Below, piece after piece: positions 11,365-22,684 of a stretch of 64,000 nt of DNA (its first letter is position 1; every line of letters begins with the position of its first letter). The notes beneath the pieces are model-generated. The model searched no databases. It was not told the DNA's origin and saw only the letters and a program-made list of their open reading frames with translations. The translations under genes and the position numbers were made by a program. The stretch is from the NCBI RefSeq assembly GCF_002291425.1, contig NZ_CP014136.1, forward strand, positions 1,860,001 to 1,924,000, written 5' to 3'. This DNA comes from Gibbsiella quercinecans (lineage in GTDB: Bacteria > Pseudomonadota > Gammaproteobacteria > Enterobacterales > Enterobacteriaceae).

Positions 11365-12567
11365 TTACCTCTTAACAAACGCCTGCGCTTTACTCAGGCG
11401 CGTTTCAAAATCAATCCGCAGCAACAGCACAATCGCCGTTGACATAATTAACAGGCTCGAACCACCGTAACTGATCAGCGGCAGGGTCAGGCCTTTGGTC
11501 GGCAGCATACCCGCCGCCGCACCAACGTTCACCAGCGCTTGGAAGCTAAACCAGATGCCGATCGAGCAGGCCAGGAAGCCGGAGAAGCGCTGATCGATTT
11601 CCAACGCCCGGCGCCCAATCGACATCGCGCGAAAAGCGACGAAGAATACCATTAACAGCGCAAAAACCACACCGATATAGCCCAACTCCTCACCTAAGAT
11701 CGAAAAGATAAAGTCAGTATGCGCTTCAGGCAGATATTCCAGTTTTTGCACCGAGTTTCCCAGGCCTTGCCCCCAGAACTCACCGCGGCCAAATGCCATC
11801 AGCGACTGGGTAAGCTGGTAACCGCTGCCGAACGGATCGTCCCACGGGTTCCAGAACGAAGTTACGCGGCGCATACGGTAAGGCTCGGCGATAATCAACA
11901 ACGCAACGGCAATCAGGCCGGAGCCGATTATTGCCAGGAATTGCCACAGCTTGGCGCCGGCCAGGAACAGCATCGCCAGCGTGGTGACAAACAGCACCAC
12001 CACGGTGCCGAGGTCCGGCTGCGCCAGCAACAGCACCGCCAACACCACCATCACGCCCATCGGCTTGCAGAAGCCCCAGAAGTTGCTGCGAACTTCATCC
12101 ACCTTGCGCACCAGATAGCTGGCCAAATAGCAAAACAGTGACAGCTTCGATAGCTCCGCCGGCTGAATTCGCAGTGGGCCCAGCGCGATCCAGCGCGATG
12201 CCCCGTTAACCGAGCTGCCCACCACCAGCACAATCAGCAGCATCACGATCGACAGCAGCAGCATCACGTTGCTGTAGCGTTGCCACACGTCCATCGGGAT
12301 GCGCAGCGTGACCAGCGACAGGCCGAAGGCCAGCCCCAGGTACAGCGCGTCACGTTTGGCGAACAGGAAAGGATCGTCCGCCAGACGCTGGCCAATCGGC
12401 ATCGAAGCCGACGTCACCATCACAAAACCGATAATCGCCAGGCCAAAGGTGAGCCACAGCAGAGTGCGGTCATACAGCACCATGGTGGCGGCATCGTGGT
12501 CGCGCGCCCCCATCACCCACTCTTTTAGCTTGTCCGCCAGCCCGAACGTCGGCACCCGTAGTCTCAT
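11365..12567 (-). CDS. ftsW: FtsW, SEDS peptidoglycan polymerase
   Basis: FtsW is the divisome SEDS glycosyltransferase that works with FtsI to build septal peptidoglycan. The 400-residue protein has about ten hydrophobic segments. Family motifs include the [14 protein letters not shown] region, the large periplasmic loop with [19 protein letters not shown] written here in part as [13 protein letters not shown], the segment [18 protein letters not shown], and the C-terminal [13 protein letters not shown]. Its start overlaps the murD stop by 4 bp. Confidence 0.97.
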   Translation of the reverse strand: MRLRVPTFGLADKLKEWVMGARDHDAATMVLYDRTLLWLTFGLAIIGFVMVTSASMPIGQRLADDPFLFAKRDALYLGLAFGLSLVTLRIPMDVWQRYSNVMLLLSIVMLLIVLVVGSSVNGASRWIALGPLRIQPAELSKLSLFCYLASYLVRKVDEVRSNFWGFCKPMGVMVVLAVLLLAQPDLGTVVVLFVTTLAMLFLAGAKLWQFLAIIGSGLIAVALLIIAEPYRMRRVTSFWNPWDDPFGSGYQLTQSLMAFGRGEFWGQGLGNSVQKLEYLPEAHTDFIFSILGEELGYIGVVFALLMVFFVAFRAMSIGRRALEIDQRFSGFLACSIGIWFSFQALVNVGAAAGMLPTKGLTLPLISYGGSSLLIMSTAIVLLLRIDFETRLSKAQAFVKR

Positions 12568-13883
12568 CCGCCAAGCTCCTGTGCCAGACGGGCAAACTCG
12601 TTGCCGCGCTCTTCAAAATTACGGAACTGATCCAGGCTGGCGCAGGCCGGCGACAGCAACACCATATCGCCAGGCTGTAAACGGCCGGCAATCACCTGCA
12701 TCGCTTGTTCCATGGTTTCCGTTTGCACCGCCACTTCCGGGCGCAGCTCAGCCAGTTGGGCACCATCGCGCCCGAAGCAGTACAGGCGAACATTGTCGCC
12801 CTGCAGATAGCGCGTCAGCGGCGAAAAATCAGCGGACTTGCCATCACCGCCCAGCAGCAGGTGCAGCGTGCCAGCCACCTGCAGGCCATTAAGCGCCGCT
12901 TCGGTGCTGCCCACGTTGGTGGCTTTCGAATCGTTAATCCAACGCACCCCGTTGTTTTGCCACACCAGTTGGAAACGGTGCGGCAAACCGGTAAAGAGAG
13001 TCAGCGCCTTCAGGCTGGAGGCGCGCGGCAGATGCACCGCATCGGCCAACGCCAGCGCCGCCAGCGCATTGGTATAGTTATGGCGCCCCACCAGATTCAT
13101 CTCACTGGTGTTCAGCACTTTTTCGCCGCGCACCCGCAGCCAGGTTTCACCCTGCTGGTTATTCAGGTGGTAATCGCCCACGTCGATGCCAAAGCTGATG
13201 CAGCGCTCGTCGGCGCCGCGGATCGGCATCGTCAGGGCATCATCGGCATTCACCACGCACACCGCGGCGTTTTCATAAACCTTCAGTTTGGCGGCGCGAT
13301 ATTGCTGCAGGCCAAACGGGTAGCGATCCATATGGTCTTCGGTGACGTTCAGGATGGTGGCGGCTGCCGCATGCAGGCTGCTGGTGGTTTCCAACTGGAA
13401 GCTGGACAGCTCCAGCACATACAGTTGGCACTCCTGTTCCAGCAGGCGCAACGCCGGCAGGCCAATGTTGCCGCCCACGCCAACCGCCCAACCGGCGGCC
13501 TTCGCCATTTCCCCCACCAGGGTGGTAACAGTGCTTTTGCCGTTGGAACCGGTGATCGCCACGATCGGCGCTACCGCTTCGCGGCAAAACAGCTCCACGT
13601 CGCCGACAATTTCCACACCGGCATCGGCGGCGGCGCTCAGCGCCGGCGTCGCCAACGCAACACCAGGGCTGGCGACGATCAGATCGGCGGCCAGCAGCCA
13701 ATCTTCATGCAGCGAACCCAGATGGCGCTCAATGCTCTCGGGCAGTTTATCCAGGCCGGGCGGAGAAACACGGGTATCCATAACGCGCGGCGTCACGCCG
13801 CGTGCCACAAAGAAATCAACGCAGGACAGGCCGGTCAGGCCCAACCCGATGATGACGACTTTTTTACCCTGATAATCCACCAT
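12564..13883 (-). CDS. murD: UDP-MurNAc-L-alanine--D-glutamate ligase
   Basis: MurD adds D-Glu to UDP-MurNAc-L-Ala. The ATG at 13883 gives [18 protein letters not shown] and 439 residues; the longer in-frame reading adds 20 residues that run into the end of mraY and are not family-like. The ATP loop is [13 protein letters not shown] near residue 110, the central EDHMDRYP motif and the C-terminal domain motif [12 protein letters not shown] are present. It sits 2 bp after mraY and overlaps ftsW by 4 bp. Confidence 0.98.
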   Translation of the reverse strand: MVDYQGKKVVIIGLGLTGLSCVDFFVARGVTPRVMDTRVSPPGLDKLPESIERHLGSLHEDWLLAADLIVASPGVALATPALSAAADAGVEIVGDVELFCREAVAPIVAITGSNGKSTVTTLVGEMAKAAGWAVGVGGNIGLPALRLLEQECQLYVLELSSFQLETTSSLHAAAATILNVTEDHMDRYPFGLQQYRAAKLKVYENAAVCVVNADDALTMPIRGADERCISFGIDVGDYHLNNQQGETWLRVRGEKVLNTSEMNLVGRHNYTNALAALALADAVHLPRASSLKALTLFTGLPHRFQLVWQNNGVRWINDSKATNVGSTEAALNGLQVAGTLHLLLGGDGKSADFSPLTRYLQGDNVRLYCFGRDGAQLAELRPEVAVQTETMEQAMQVIAGRLQPGDMVLLSPACASLDQFRNFEERGNEFARLAQELGG

Positions 13884-13885
13884 AA

Positions 13886-14968
13886 TTAACGTACCTTCAG
13901 CGTTGCCAGGCCAATCAACACCAGCATCAGCGAAATAATCCAAAAGCGCACAATCACGCGCGGTTCCGGCCAGCCTTTCAATTCATAGTGGTGGTGAATC
14001 GGTGCCATGCGGAAAATACGTTGCCCGCGCAGCTTGAACGACCCCACCTGCAGGATGACCGACAGCGTTTCCACCACGAACACCCCACCCATAATCACCA
14101 GCAAAAACTCCTGGCGCAGCAGCACAGCGATGGTGCCCAACGCGCCGCCCAGCGCCAGCGAGCCCACATCGCCCATAAACACCTGCGCCGGATAGGTGTT
14201 AAACCACAAGAAGCCCAGCCCGGCGCCCACAATGGCGGTGCACACAATCACCAGTTCCCCCGCATGGCGCAAATAGGGGATATGCAGGTAATTGGCGAAG
14301 TTCATGTTACCGGTGGCCCAGGCCACCAGCGCAAAACCGGCGGCCACGAACACCGTCGGCATGATCGCCAGCCCGTCCAGGCCGTCGGTCAGGTTGACGG
14401 CGTTGCTGGTGCCCACAATCACAAAATACGCCAGCAGAACGTACAGCAGGCCAAGCTGCGGCATCACATCTTTAAAGAACGGCACCACCAGCTCGGTGGC
14501 CGGCGTATCCTTACCGACGGCATACATGACAAAAGCCACCGCCAGCGCAATCACCGACTGCCAAAAATACTTCCAGCGGGCAATCAGGCCCTTGGTATCT
14601 TTGCGCACCACTTTGCGGTAATCATCGACAAAACCGACGATGCCATACCCCACCAGCACGAACAGCACGCACCAAACATACGGATTGGACGGGTAAGCCC
14701 ACATCAGCACCGAAATGGTGATGGAGGTCAGGATCATAATGCCGCCCATGGTCGGCGTACCGCGCTTGCTGAAGTGCGATTCCGGGCCATCGTTACGCAC
14801 CACCTGGCCAAACGACATTTCCTGCAGGCGCGCAATCAGGCGCGGCCCCATCCATAAAGAAATCACCAATGCGGTCAGCAGGCTGACGATGGCTCGGAAC
14901 GTCAGATAGGAAAAGACGTTAAAGCCGGAATAATACTTGACCAAATGCTCGGCCAGCCAAACTAACAT
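13886..14968 (-). CDS. mraY: Phospho-MurNAc-pentapeptide transferase
   Basis: MraY is the ten-helix inner-membrane enzyme that transfers phospho-MurNAc-pentapeptide to undecaprenyl phosphate, making lipid I. The 360 residues match the E. coli length. The Asp pair is visible in [10 protein letters not shown] near residue 115, the [10 protein letters not shown] motif near residue 190 and the [13 protein letters not shown] motif near residue 322. Its 5' end overlaps murF by 7 bp. Confidence 0.98.
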   Translation of the reverse strand: MLVWLAEHLVKYYSGFNVFSYLTFRAIVSLLTALVISLWMGPRLIARLQEMSFGQVVRNDGPESHFSKRGTPTMGGIMILTSITISVLMWAYPSNPYVWCVLFVLVGYGIVGFVDDYRKVVRKDTKGLIARWKYFWQSVIALAVAFVMYAVGKDTPATELVVPFFKDVMPQLGLLYVLLAYFVIVGTSNAVNLTDGLDGLAIMPTVFVAAGFALVAWATGNMNFANYLHIPYLRHAGELVIVCTAIVGAGLGFLWFNTYPAQVFMGDVGSLALGGALGTIAVLLRQEFLLVIMGGVFVVETLSVILQVGSFKLRGQRIFRMAPIHHHYELKGWPEPRVIVRFWIISLMLVLIGLATLKVR

Positions 14969-16323
14969 GGTGCTTTCTCCTGTAACGCGCGTACTACCTG
15001 CTCCATTGCGGCACTACGTGACCCTTTGATTAACACGGTAATTACCGCATGTTCCGACAGTAATTCCGCCACGCGCGCGATCACTGCTGCCTTATCCTGT
15101 AAATGCTCGCCGTTACCGGAGGCGGCGCTCAACACCTGGCTTAACGCCCCCACGCTGATAACCTTATCGATCCGGGCCTGACGGGCGGCTTCGCCCACCT
15201 GGCGGTGACATTCTTCTGCTTCTGCGCCCAGCTCCGCCATATCGCCAACCACCAGCACGCGATAACCCGGCATCTCGGCCAATACCTGCACCGCTGCGGT
15301 CATCGAGCCGACGTTGGCGTTGTAGCTGTCGTCCAGGATCAGCTTGCCTTCAGCCAGTTTGACCGGGAATAAACGCCCCGGAACCGCTTTCAGCCCAGCC
15401 AGCCCGGCACGCACCGCCTGCAGCGGCGCCCCGACGGAGGTGGCCAACGCCGCCGCCGCCAACGCATTGGCGACGTTATGGCGCCCCGGCAGCGGCAAGG
15501 CGACATCCACGGCGCCAAACGGGCTATGCAGCGTAAACTGCGTACCGTCGCCGTTCACCTGCACCTGGCTGGCGGAGAAGTCCACGCTCTCCGCCGCCTG
15601 CGGTGAGAACCGCCAGACCGTTTTACCCGCCAGCGCCGCCTGCCAGTGCGGCCAGTCGTTGCTGTCCGCATTGAGGATGCCGACGCCGCCCGCCGGCAAA
15701 CCGGCAAAAATTTCGCCTTTCGCCTGCGCCACGCCGGCCAGCGAACCAAAACCTTCCAGGTGCGCCGCCGCCAGGTTATTCACCAGGGCGCTTTGCGGCC
15801 GCACCAGGGCGGTGGTATAGGCAATCTCGCCGATATGATTGGCGCCCAGCTCAATCACGGCAAAGTCGTGCTCAGGCTGTAAACGTAACAACGTCAGCGG
15901 AACGCCAATGTCATTATTGAAATTCCCTGCGGTATACAGCACCTCGCCGCATTCACGCAGGATTGCGGCGGTCATTTCCTTCACCGAGGTTTTGCCCGAT
16001 GAACCGGTCAACGCCACCACGCGCGCCGGAACCTGCTGGCGCACCCAGGCAGCGAGTTGCCCCAGCGCCAGGCGCGTATCCTCAACCACCAACTGTGGAA
16101 CATCCAATGCCAGGCGTTTACTGACCAGCAACGCCCCGGCGCCAGCGGCAACCGCGTCGGCGGCAAAATCGTGAGCGTCGAAACGCTCGCCCTTCAGGGC
16201 TACGAACAGGCAACCCGGCGTCACCTTACGGGTATCCGTCACTACCTCAACAATCTGCCCGGCGTCACCCAGCGGTGCCGCGCGCAAAACGCTTGCCAGA
16301 GTCTGGAAGGAAACAGGAATCAT
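14962..16323 (-). CDS. murF: UDP-MurNAc-tripeptide--D-Ala-D-Ala ligase
   Basis: MurF joins the DdlB product D-Ala-D-Ala to the UDP-MurNAc-tripeptide. The 453 residues show the ATP loop [13 protein letters not shown] near residue 107, the [12 protein letters not shown] motif, the [10 protein letters not shown] motif and, in the C-terminal domain, [13 protein letters not shown]. The ATG overlaps the murE stop by 4 bp, and the gene continues into mraY. Confidence 0.98.
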   Translation of the reverse strand: MIPVSFQTLASVLRAAPLGDAGQIVEVVTDTRKVTPGCLFVALKGERFDAHDFAADAVAAGAGALLVSKRLALDVPQLVVEDTRLALGQLAAWVRQQVPARVVALTGSSGKTSVKEMTAAILRECGEVLYTAGNFNNDIGVPLTLLRLQPEHDFAVIELGANHIGEIAYTTALVRPQSALVNNLAAAHLEGFGSLAGVAQAKGEIFAGLPAGGVGILNADSNDWPHWQAALAGKTVWRFSPQAAESVDFSASQVQVNGDGTQFTLHSPFGAVDVALPLPGRHNVANALAAAALATSVGAPLQAVRAGLAGLKAVPGRLFPVKLAEGKLILDDSYNANVGSMTAAVQVLAEMPGYRVLVVGDMAELGAEAEECHRQVGEAARQARIDKVISVGALSQVLSAASGNGEHLQDKAAVIARVAELLSEHAVITVLIKGSRSAAMEQVVRALQEKAPC

Positions 16324-17807
16324 GCCAGCCCCCCCAGCAAACGCGCGACCGTGGTGCGATCGGAGTAGTCCAGGCGGCGATGGCCCACGATCTGATAATC
16401 CTCATGGCCTTTACCGGCCACCAGCACCACATCCTGTGCCTTTGCCTGCATGATGGTATTGGACACCGCCTGTGCACGGCCATGAATCACCTGCGCCCGG
16501 CCGGCATCTAACAGGCCGGTAAGAATATCTGCGATAATACTTTGCGGCTCTTCGGTGCGTGGATTGTCATCCGTGATCACCACGCGATCGGCAAACTGCT
16601 CGGCAATACCGCCCATCAGCGGACGTTTGCCCTTATCGCGATCGCCGCCGCAGCCGAATACGCACCACAATTGCCCCTGGCAATGCAGCCGGGCAGCCGC
16701 CAGCGCTTTCTCCAGCGCATCCGGCGTATGGGCGTAGTCAACGACGACCGTGGGTTTGCCTGCCGCCGCAAACACTTCCATACGGCCGCACACCGGCTGC
16801 AGTTGGCTGCCGGTTTCCACCAGCGCCTGCAGCGGATAGCCCAGTGACAGCAGCGTAGCCAACGCCAACAACACATTGCTGACGTTAAATGCGCCCATCA
16901 AACGGCTTTCGATCACTCCATTGCCCCAACTGGAACTGAAGTTAATGGTGGCGCCGTTATCGTGGTAATCCACCGTGCCGGCCGTTAGCCAGCGGCCGTG
17001 CCAATCCGCTGGGATATTGCTCGCCATGCTCACCGCGATGGCATCCTGCAGCTTATCCAGCCAACGCCGGCCAACGTCATCATCAGCGTTGATAATCGAC
17101 TGGCCGACCTCATGGTCAGAGAACAACGCCCATTTGGCCGCTTCGTAGCTGGCCATATCACCGTGGTAATCCAGATGATCGCGGCTCAGGTTGGTGAATA
17201 CCGCGGCGGCAAATGGCAGCGCCGCCACGCGTTTTTGCACCAGCCCATGCGAAGAGACTTCCATCGCGGCGAAGGTAGCGCCGCGCTCTGCCAGATCGTT
17301 TAACGTGTGTTGAACATCGACCGCAGAACCGGTGGTATTTTCAGAAGGCGCCACCTGCCCCAGCAGACCGTTGCCCACGGTGCCCATGACGGCGCTGGTT
17401 TTCCCCAACAGTTGGGCCCACTGCGCCAGCAGTTGGGTAGTGGTGGTCTTGCCATTGGTGCCGGTAACGCCAACCAGTTGCAGGCGCTCTGCAGGCTGGT
17501 GATAAAAACGGCCAGCCAGCGCAGACAACCGCGCGTTGAGCTGGCTCAGGTAAATCACCGGTACGCCATGTTTTTCAATGATTTTACCGTCTTGCGCCTG
17601 GCCTTCTGCCTCGGCGATAACGGCGGCAACCCCTTGGGCGATGGCTTGTGGGATATAACTGCGCCCGTCGGTCTGATGGCCGGCAACGGCAACAAACAGA
17701 TCCCCGGCAGCCGCAACGCGGCTGTCTAATGTCATTTCCCGTAGCGCGCGCTCGGGTGCAGATGGCACCCACGGAGCGAGCAAGTCGCGCAAATTACGAT
17801 CTGCCAC
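16320..17807 (-). CDS. murE: UDP-MurNAc-L-Ala-D-Glu--meso-DAP ligase
   Basis: MurE adds meso-diaminopimelate to the stem peptide. In the 495 residues, the ATP loop [13 protein letters not shown] lies near residue 114 and the DDNPRTEEP motif, diagnostic of meso-DAP rather than lysine enzymes, lies in the C-terminal domain. The central [11 protein letters not shown] motif is also present. The start overlaps the end of ftsI by 14 bp and the stop overlaps murF by 4 bp. It confirms DAP-type peptidoglycan. Confidence 0.98.
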   Translation of the reverse strand: MADRNLRDLLAPWVPSAPERALREMTLDSRVAAAGDLFVAVAGHQTDGRSYIPQAIAQGVAAVIAEAEGQAQDGKIIEKHGVPVIYLSQLNARLSALAGRFYHQPAERLQLVGVTGTNGKTTTTQLLAQWAQLLGKTSAVMGTVGNGLLGQVAPSENTTGSAVDVQHTLNDLAERGATFAAMEVSSHGLVQKRVAALPFAAAVFTNLSRDHLDYHGDMASYEAAKWALFSDHEVGQSIINADDDVGRRWLDKLQDAIAVSMASNIPADWHGRWLTAGTVDYHDNGATINFSSSWGNGVIESRLMGAFNVSNVLLALATLLSLGYPLQALVETGSQLQPVCGRMEVFAAAGKPTVVVDYAHTPDALEKALAAARLHCQGQLWCVFGCGGDRDKGKRPLMGGIAEQFADRVVITDDNPRTEEPQSIIADILTGLLDAGRAQVIHGRAQAVSNTIMQAKAQDVVLVAGKGHEDYQIVGHRRLDYSDRTTVARLLGGLA

Positions 17808-19557
17808 CTGAAGCCTCTTGTTGATTAATCACAAACTCGTTCTTTTCACCGGTGGGCAACGCATCCGGCTCAACGTTCATCGTGCGCAGAACCCCGCCCA
17901 TGATGGCGCCAAACACCGGCGCGGAAACCGCACCACCGTAATACTTCCCTGCCTGCGGATCGTTAATCACCACCACCAGGGCAAAGCGGGGCCGGCTGGC
18001 GGGTGCCACGCCGGCGGTATAGGCGATATATTTGTTGACGTATTTGCCATCCGGCCCGACCTTTTTCGCCGTACCGGTTTTGATGGCAATACGATAGCCT
18101 TTGATGGCGGCCTTAACACCGCCGCCACCCGGCAGAGCCACGCTTTCCATCATATGCACTACGGTACGCACCAAGGGCTCTGGGAATATGCGCTCACCAG
18201 CAACCGGCGGATCAACTTTGGTAATCGACAGCGGGCGGTAAACCCCCATGCTGCCGATCGTGGCATAGACACGCGCTAACTGTAACGGCGTTACCATTAG
18301 CCCGTAGCCGAAAGAGAAGGTGGCCCTCTCTATGTCAGACCACCGTTGTTTTTTAGGATATAAGCCACTGCTTTCTCCGACCAACCCCAAATTGGTCGCT
18401 TTTCCCAGCCCAAAGCGTGAGTAAGTATCTACTAACGCTGAGGACGGCATCGCTAACGCCAGCTTTGAAACACCGACGTTACTCGACTTCTGCAAGATCC
18501 CGGTCACCGAGAGTTCCGAATAGCGGGCCACATCCTTGATTTCATGGCCGTTAACGCGGTAAGGCACGGTGTTCAGCACGCTGTTTTCCTTCACGACGCC
18601 GTGCTGCAATGCCGTCATCACCACCATCGGTTTTACGGTTGAACCGGGTTCAAAAATATCGGTTATCGCCCGGTTACGCATGGTGTCTTTCGGCGTATCG
18701 GACAGGTTGTTCGGGTTATAGGACGGGCTGTTGGCCATCGCCAACACTTCACCGGTATTCACATCCACCAGCACCGCCGTGCCGGACTCGGCTTTGTTAA
18801 AGGCGACGGCGTTGTTAAGTTCGCGATAGACCAACGCCTGCAGGCGCTCATCCACGCTCAACATCAGGTTATGCGCCGCCTGGCTATCTACCGAGGAAAT
18901 ATCTTCGATCACCCGGCCATAGCGATCTTTACGGACCGTACGTTCACCGGGCTGGCCGGTCAGCCAACGGTCAAAGCTTTTTTCAATGCCTTCAATGCCG
19001 GAGCCGTCGATGTTGGTCACGCCGATGATGTGAGCAGTCACTTGCCCCGCAGGGTAGTAACGGCGTGACTCCTGGCGCAGATAGATACCCGGCAGCTTCA
19101 GTTTATGGATGTAATCGCCGATCGCCGGGTTCACCTGGCGCGCCAGATAAACAAAGCGCCCTTTCGGGTTGGCGTTGATCCGGCGGGAAAGCTGATCAAG
19201 CGGGATTTGCAACGCATCTGACAGCGCTTTCCAGCGCGAATCCAGCGTAATGCCACCCCGTTCATTGAGTTCTTTCGGATCGGCCCACACGGCATTCACC
19301 GGCACGCTCACCGCCAACGGCCTGCCGGCGCGATCGCTTATCATCCCGCGGGAGGTCGGGACTTCCTGCACGCGCAGCGAGCGCATGTCACCTTCTTTCA
19401 CCAGCCGATCGGGGTTAATCACCTGCAGGTAGGCCACGCGCAGCATTAACCCAACCAGCGCCAGCAAAATACAGCCGCACAGCAACGCAAAACGCCAGCT
19501 GACAAAGCTGGCCTGATCTTCCTGGCGTTTCAACTTACCGGGGCGTGCTGCTTTCAT
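17794..19557 (-). CDS. ftsI: FtsI, septal transpeptidase (PBP3)
   Basis: FtsI crosslinks septal peptidoglycan and is a main beta-lactam target. The 587-residue protein has a basic cytoplasmic N terminus, one transmembrane helix ([17 protein letters not shown]), the pedestal domain, and the penicillin-binding motifs in order: STVK in [10 protein letters not shown] near residue 306, SSN in [11 protein letters not shown] near 358, and KTGT in [11 protein letters not shown] near 493. It begins 42 bp after ftsL and overlaps murE. Confidence 0.98.
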   Translation of the reverse strand: MKAARPGKLKRQEDQASFVSWRFALLCGCILLALVGLMLRVAYLQVINPDRLVKEGDMRSLRVQEVPTSRGMISDRAGRPLAVSVPVNAVWADPKELNERGGITLDSRWKALSDALQIPLDQLSRRINANPKGRFVYLARQVNPAIGDYIHKLKLPGIYLRQESRRYYPAGQVTAHIIGVTNIDGSGIEGIEKSFDRWLTGQPGERTVRKDRYGRVIEDISSVDSQAAHNLMLSVDERLQALVYRELNNAVAFNKAESGTAVLVDVNTGEVLAMANSPSYNPNNLSDTPKDTMRNRAITDIFEPGSTVKPMVVMTALQHGVVKENSVLNTVPYRVNGHEIKDVARYSELSVTGILQKSSNVGVSKLALAMPSSALVDTYSRFGLGKATNLGLVGESSGLYPKKQRWSDIERATFSFGYGLMVTPLQLARVYATIGSMGVYRPLSITKVDPPVAGERIFPEPLVRTVVHMMESVALPGGGGVKAAIKGYRIAIKTGTAKKVGPDGKYVNKYIAYTAGVAPASRPRFALVVVINDPQAGKYYGGAVSAPVFGAIMGGVLRTMNVEPDALPTGEKNEFVINQQEASGGRS

Positions 19558-19599
19558 GCGTTCCCTTTTTGCTCCGACTCATAACTCTGCTGACATCAT

Positions 19600-19920
19600 T
19601 CATGGTTTGACGATGATATTTTCCTGCGATGGATCCACATGGCGCATTTGCAGCTTCTCAGTCGCAATGCGCTCTACGCGGCTATGGTCACCCAGGGCGT
19701 TTTCTTCCAGAATCAGGTTGCGCCACTCAATATCCAATGCGTCACGTTCCAGCACCAGTTGCTCACGCTGTGCGGTCAGCAAACGGGTGCGGTGCGCCGT
19801 TGTCACCACCAAAATGGCGGAAACCAGCACGGCAATCAGTAAAATCAACGGGATCTTGGCATTACGCAGCAGATCCCCGCCAATCACCCCGACCAAACCA
19901 TGACGCTCATTGCCAATCAC
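19600..19920 (-). CDS. ftsL: Cell division protein FtsL
   Basis: FtsL is a small bitopic divisome protein that pairs with FtsB through a periplasmic coiled coil. The 106-residue ORF has a transmembrane helix near residues 22-42 and then a leucine-zipper-like stretch ([18 protein letters not shown]) followed by [18 protein letters not shown], which is nearly identical to E. coli. It starts with GTG overlapping the rsmH stop (GTGA), so the N terminus is about 15 residues shorter than I recall for E. coli (121). Confidence 0.95.
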   Translation of the reverse strand: MIGNERHGLVGVIGGDLLRNAKIPLILLIAVLVSAILVVTTAHRTRLLTAQREQLVLERDALDIEWRNLILEENALGDHSRVERIATEKLQMRHVDPSQENIIVKP

Positions 19921-20858
19921 AGCGGCATCCTCTCTGCAATGCGCAGCACCGAGCTGCGCGCCCGTGGATTTTCCGCCACTTCCGCTTCCGACGGCATCAT
20001 CTTGCCCAGAGCTTTCAGCGTGCGGCCGCCCAGTTCGCGCAGTTGGGCTTCGGTCAGCGGCAGCCCGGCCGGCACCTGGGCACCGCGGCTATGGTGGCGC
20101 ATAAAGCGCTTCACAATGCGATCTTCCAGCGAGTGGAAGCTGATCACCGACAGGCGCCCCTGCGGTGCCAATATTTCCAACGCACCGGCCAGCGCACGCT
20201 CGATTTCTTCCAGCTCGCTGTTGATATAGATACGAATCGCCTGGAAACTGCGCGTCGCCGGGTGTTTGTGCTTTTCACGCACCGGGCTGGCATTGGCGAT
20301 CAGATCCGCCAGTTCCTTGGTGCGCGTCATCGGCTCCAGTTGGTTGCGCTCCACAATCGCGCGCGCAATGCGCTTGGCAAAGCGCTCTTCGCCAAAGGTT
20401 TTCAGCACCCAGGCGATATCTTCTGCTGCGGCCTTCATCAGCCACTCGGCAGCGGACTGGCCGCGGGATGGATCCATACGCATATCCAGCGGCCCATCGC
20501 GCATGAAGGAAAAACCGCGCTCAGGGTCGTCAAGCTGGGGTGAAGAAACGCCCAGATCCAGTAAAACGCCGTCAATCTTGCCTTCCAGGCCACGTTCGCG
20601 CACATAGTGCGCCAATTCGGAAAACGGGCCGTGTACGATAGTAAAACGGGAATCGTCAATAGATTCAGCGGCTGCAATCGCCTGCGGATCGCGGTCAATG
20701 GCCAGTAAGCGCCCTTCCGGCCCCAACTGGGACAGAATCAGACGAGAATGGCCGCCGCGACCAAAAGTACCGTCGATATATATGCCGTTACTGCGGATGT
20801 TGAGGCCATTAACCGCCTCATCCAGCAATACGGTTGTGTGTTTATAGTTTTCCAACAT
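19917..20858 (-). CDS. rsmH: 16S rRNA (cytosine1402-N4)-methyltransferase
   Basis: RsmH (MraW) methylates N4 of C1402 in the 16S rRNA decoding centre. The 313-residue protein starts [19 protein letters not shown], has the SAM motif [16 protein letters not shown] near residue 28, the [15 protein letters not shown] motif near residue 105 and the C-terminal [13 protein letters not shown]. It is the second gene of the dcw operon, 2 bp after mraZ. Confidence 0.98.
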   Translation of the reverse strand: MLENYKHTTVLLDEAVNGLNIRSNGIYIDGTFGRGGHSRLILSQLGPEGRLLAIDRDPQAIAAAESIDDSRFTIVHGPFSELAHYVRERGLEGKIDGVLLDLGVSSPQLDDPERGFSFMRDGPLDMRMDPSRGQSAAEWLMKAAAEDIAWVLKTFGEERFAKRIARAIVERNQLEPMTRTKELADLIANASPVREKHKHPATRSFQAIRIYINSELEEIERALAGALEILAPQGRLSVISFHSLEDRIVKRFMRHHSRGAQVPAGLPLTEAQLRELGGRTLKALGKMMPSEAEVAENPRARSSVLRIAERMPL

Positions 20859-20860
20859 GC

Positions 20861-21319
20861 TTATAGTGACAAGTCCTGTAGCCGCTCAGACAACGGTTCC
20901 TGAGAAGACTGTTCAGCGTCAATATCATCCTTAACTTGTTGATACCAGGTCTGTTCATCCCACAGTTCAAACTTGTTGAACTGACCGACCAGCATCACTT
21001 CTTTAGAAAGCCCGGCATGTTGACGCAGCGTATTGGCAATCAACAACCGACCGGCACTGTCCATCTGACACTCACTGGCATGCCCCAAGAGTAAGCGCTG
21101 CACACGGCGCTCGGCGGGATTCATACTCGACAGACGGGATAATTTTTGTTCAATGATTTCCCATTCGGGTAGCGGATAAAGCAGCAGGCAGGGCTGATGG
21201 AGGTCAATGGTACAGACCATTTGGCCTTGCGATTCCTCGTTCAACGCATCCCGATAACGGGTAGGTACGGCAAGCCGCCCTTTGCTGTCGAGGTTGACCA
21301 TCGTCGCTCCACGGAACAT
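20861..21319 (-). CDS. mraZ: MraZ transcriptional regulator
   Basis: MraZ is a small AbrB-like DNA-binding protein that represses its own dcw operon. The 152 residues contain two SpoVT-AbrB-type repeats: the first starts at [20 protein letters not shown], the second around [19 protein letters not shown], each with a DxxGR motif. It is the first gene of the operon, transcribed from the promoter at 21381-21410, with candidate MraZ boxes just upstream of the start. Confidence 0.98.
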   Translation of the reverse strand: MFRGATMVNLDSKGRLAVPTRYRDALNEESQGQMVCTIDLHQPCLLLYPLPEWEIIEQKLSRLSSMNPAERRVQRLLLGHASECQMDSAGRLLIANTLRQHAGLSKEVMLVGQFNKFELWDEQTWYQQVKDDIDAEQSSQEPLSERLQDLSL

Positions 21320-21347
21320 TCCTGAGCTACCCCTTCATGACCTTTTT

Positions 21348-21372
21348 CACCACTTTACCCCACAAATTCCCA
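21348..21372 (-). promoter_or_regulatory. Three MraZ-type operator repeats
   Basis: Reading the minus strand, TGGGA (21372-21368), TGGGG (21362-21358) and TGGTG (21352-21348) occur exactly every 10 bp. MraZ is known to bind direct TGGGN repeats separated by 5 bp in the E. coli mra promoter. The third box is imperfect. The boxes lie just downstream of the -10 element, fitting autorepression. Confidence 0.8.
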
Positions 21373-21380
21373 CGTAAAGG

Positions 21381-21410
21381 AGTTTACGGAGGGTATGAAA
21401 ACCTTGTCAA
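21381..21410 (-). promoter_or_regulatory. dcw operon promoter (Pmra)
   Basis: A perfect -35 box TTGACA (21410-21405) is followed after 18 bp by TAAACT (21386-21381) on the minus strand. The predicted start is about 55 bp upstream of mraZ, next to the MraZ boxes. Confidence 0.75.
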
Positions 21411-22191
21411 GCCAGAGCGCCCGCGCTTTGGCAATATTTGTCGGGTCATTTTGGGAGCTGTCGCACGAAAGGGATGCTAATCACTCAACAAATAAAAATT
21501 AACACCATGATAAAAGAGAAGAATTTCCTTAACGGCATGCGCCAGATTAAAATCCGGCCAAATTGGCGATTAATTAACTTATTCCGCCTTTCTGCAAGCA
21601 AAGTCTCATTTCCCGCAGGGGTACACGCATACGGCAAAATCCTCGCCGCCAGTGCTGGGCGCGGCCGGGAGCACGGCGAGAGTAGTACAACCCAAGTGTT
21701 ATAACCCCTTGAGTTAATAATGTTCGTCAATAATTGCCGCCTAATTACGGCGCTATTTTACTGCAATAAATCCGGCAAAGATGAACGCGGATAAAAAATA
21801 ATGCGTCACGAAATGCGCAACCCATGAAATTCAAATCAAATTAGCGGCGTAAGATTAGTCTTAAAATACCTGTTTACAATTAATATTCTCTATTTTTTAT
21901 CACGCTCATTCGCCCTGTTTATATCCCAAACCGTTCACTCACCAGCCTAAAAAAGCTAACCTTTTGTTTATAATGTCATTATTGAAAGCATCCACCTTTA
22001 ATGCCCCCAATCTCCCTTTTTCCCGTAATTCTCAGGATAAAAATAAGATAAATATTAAAAATAAAAATATTACCCTAGTTAACAACTACACAGCAGTGAA
22101 GTAAACTACAAAAAAAGCAACAAACCAGCTTTTTAACCCAAACAAAAGCAAGTTAATGGTGTGTTAACCTTCATTAAGTCGAGTTAGCCTT
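21411..22191. other. Long, partly AT-rich gap between mraZ and alaE
   Basis: No convincing gene is visible here. Overlapping open frames exist on both strands in 21438-21730 (88 and 81 codons), but neither resembles a known protein. From about 21715 to 22190 the DNA becomes strongly AT-rich, with many A and T runs, unlike the surrounding genes. It probably holds the alaE control region; in E. coli alaE responds to Lrp and alanine. Confidence 0.5.
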
Positions 22192-22632
22192 ATGCTGCCC
22201 TTTGCTTCACGCTGGCGTAGTGCCGCCGCAGATACTTTTGCACTCGTGGTGTATTGCTTCATTGCGGGGATGGCGATTGAAATGCTGATCTCTGGCATGA
22301 GTTTTCGTCAATCCCTTGCCTCACGGCTGCTTTCCATTCCGGTGAATATTTTGATCGCCTGGCCCTATGGGCGCTACCGCGATCTGTTTGTCCGCGCCGC
22401 GCATCGCAGCCCGCATGGGCAGTTACTGTTGCGCAACCTGGCCGATCTGCTGGCTTACGTCAGCTTTCAGTCACCGGTGTATGCCGCCATCCTGTGGAGC
22501 GTGGGCGCGGACGGCCCGCAAATCATAGCGGCGGTGGCCAGCAACGCGATCATCTCGATGGTCATGGGCGTAATCTACGGCTATTTTCTGGAATACTGCC
22601 GCCGGCTGTTCCGGGTAGAGGGCTACGTGTAA
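22192..22632 (+). CDS. alaE: L-alanine exporter AlaE
   Basis: AlaE is a small inner-membrane exporter that relieves build-up of L-alanine. The 146-residue protein keeps the family features: an N-terminal [11 protein letters not shown] segment, [18 protein letters not shown] near residue 50, [20 protein letters not shown] near residue 82 (read as NLADLLAYV and [10 protein letters not shown]), and [11 protein letters not shown] at the end. Four hydrophobic segments are apparent. The ribosome-binding site is weak (GAG 8 bp before ATG). It converges on cra; I recall alaE at a different locus in E. coli. Confidence 0.93.
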   Translation: MLPFASRWRSAAADTFALVVYCFIAGMAIEMLISGMSFRQSLASRLLSIPVNILIAWPYGRYRDLFVRAAHRSPHGQLLLRNLADLLAYVSFQSPVYAAILWSVGADGPQIIAAVASNAIISMVMGVIYGYFLEYCRRLFRVEGYV

Positions 22633-22649
22633 CACCATGAGAATGGGCG

Positions 22650-22676
22650 TGCGGCCGGCGCGTTGTGCCGGCCGCA
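22650..22676. terminator. Stem-loop between convergent alaE and cra
   Basis: Perfect 10-base arms TGCGGCCGGC and GCCGGCCGCA around a 7-base loop lie between the alaE stop and the cra stop. No T run follows on either strand, so termination is inferred from location and stability only. Confidence 0.5.
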
Positions 22677-22684
22677 ACCGGCGC

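Noticed and set aside
21438-21730. Overlapping 88- and 81-codon frames in the mraZ-alaE gap
   Set aside because: No family resemblance, no good ribosome site seen, and they cross a compositional boundary.
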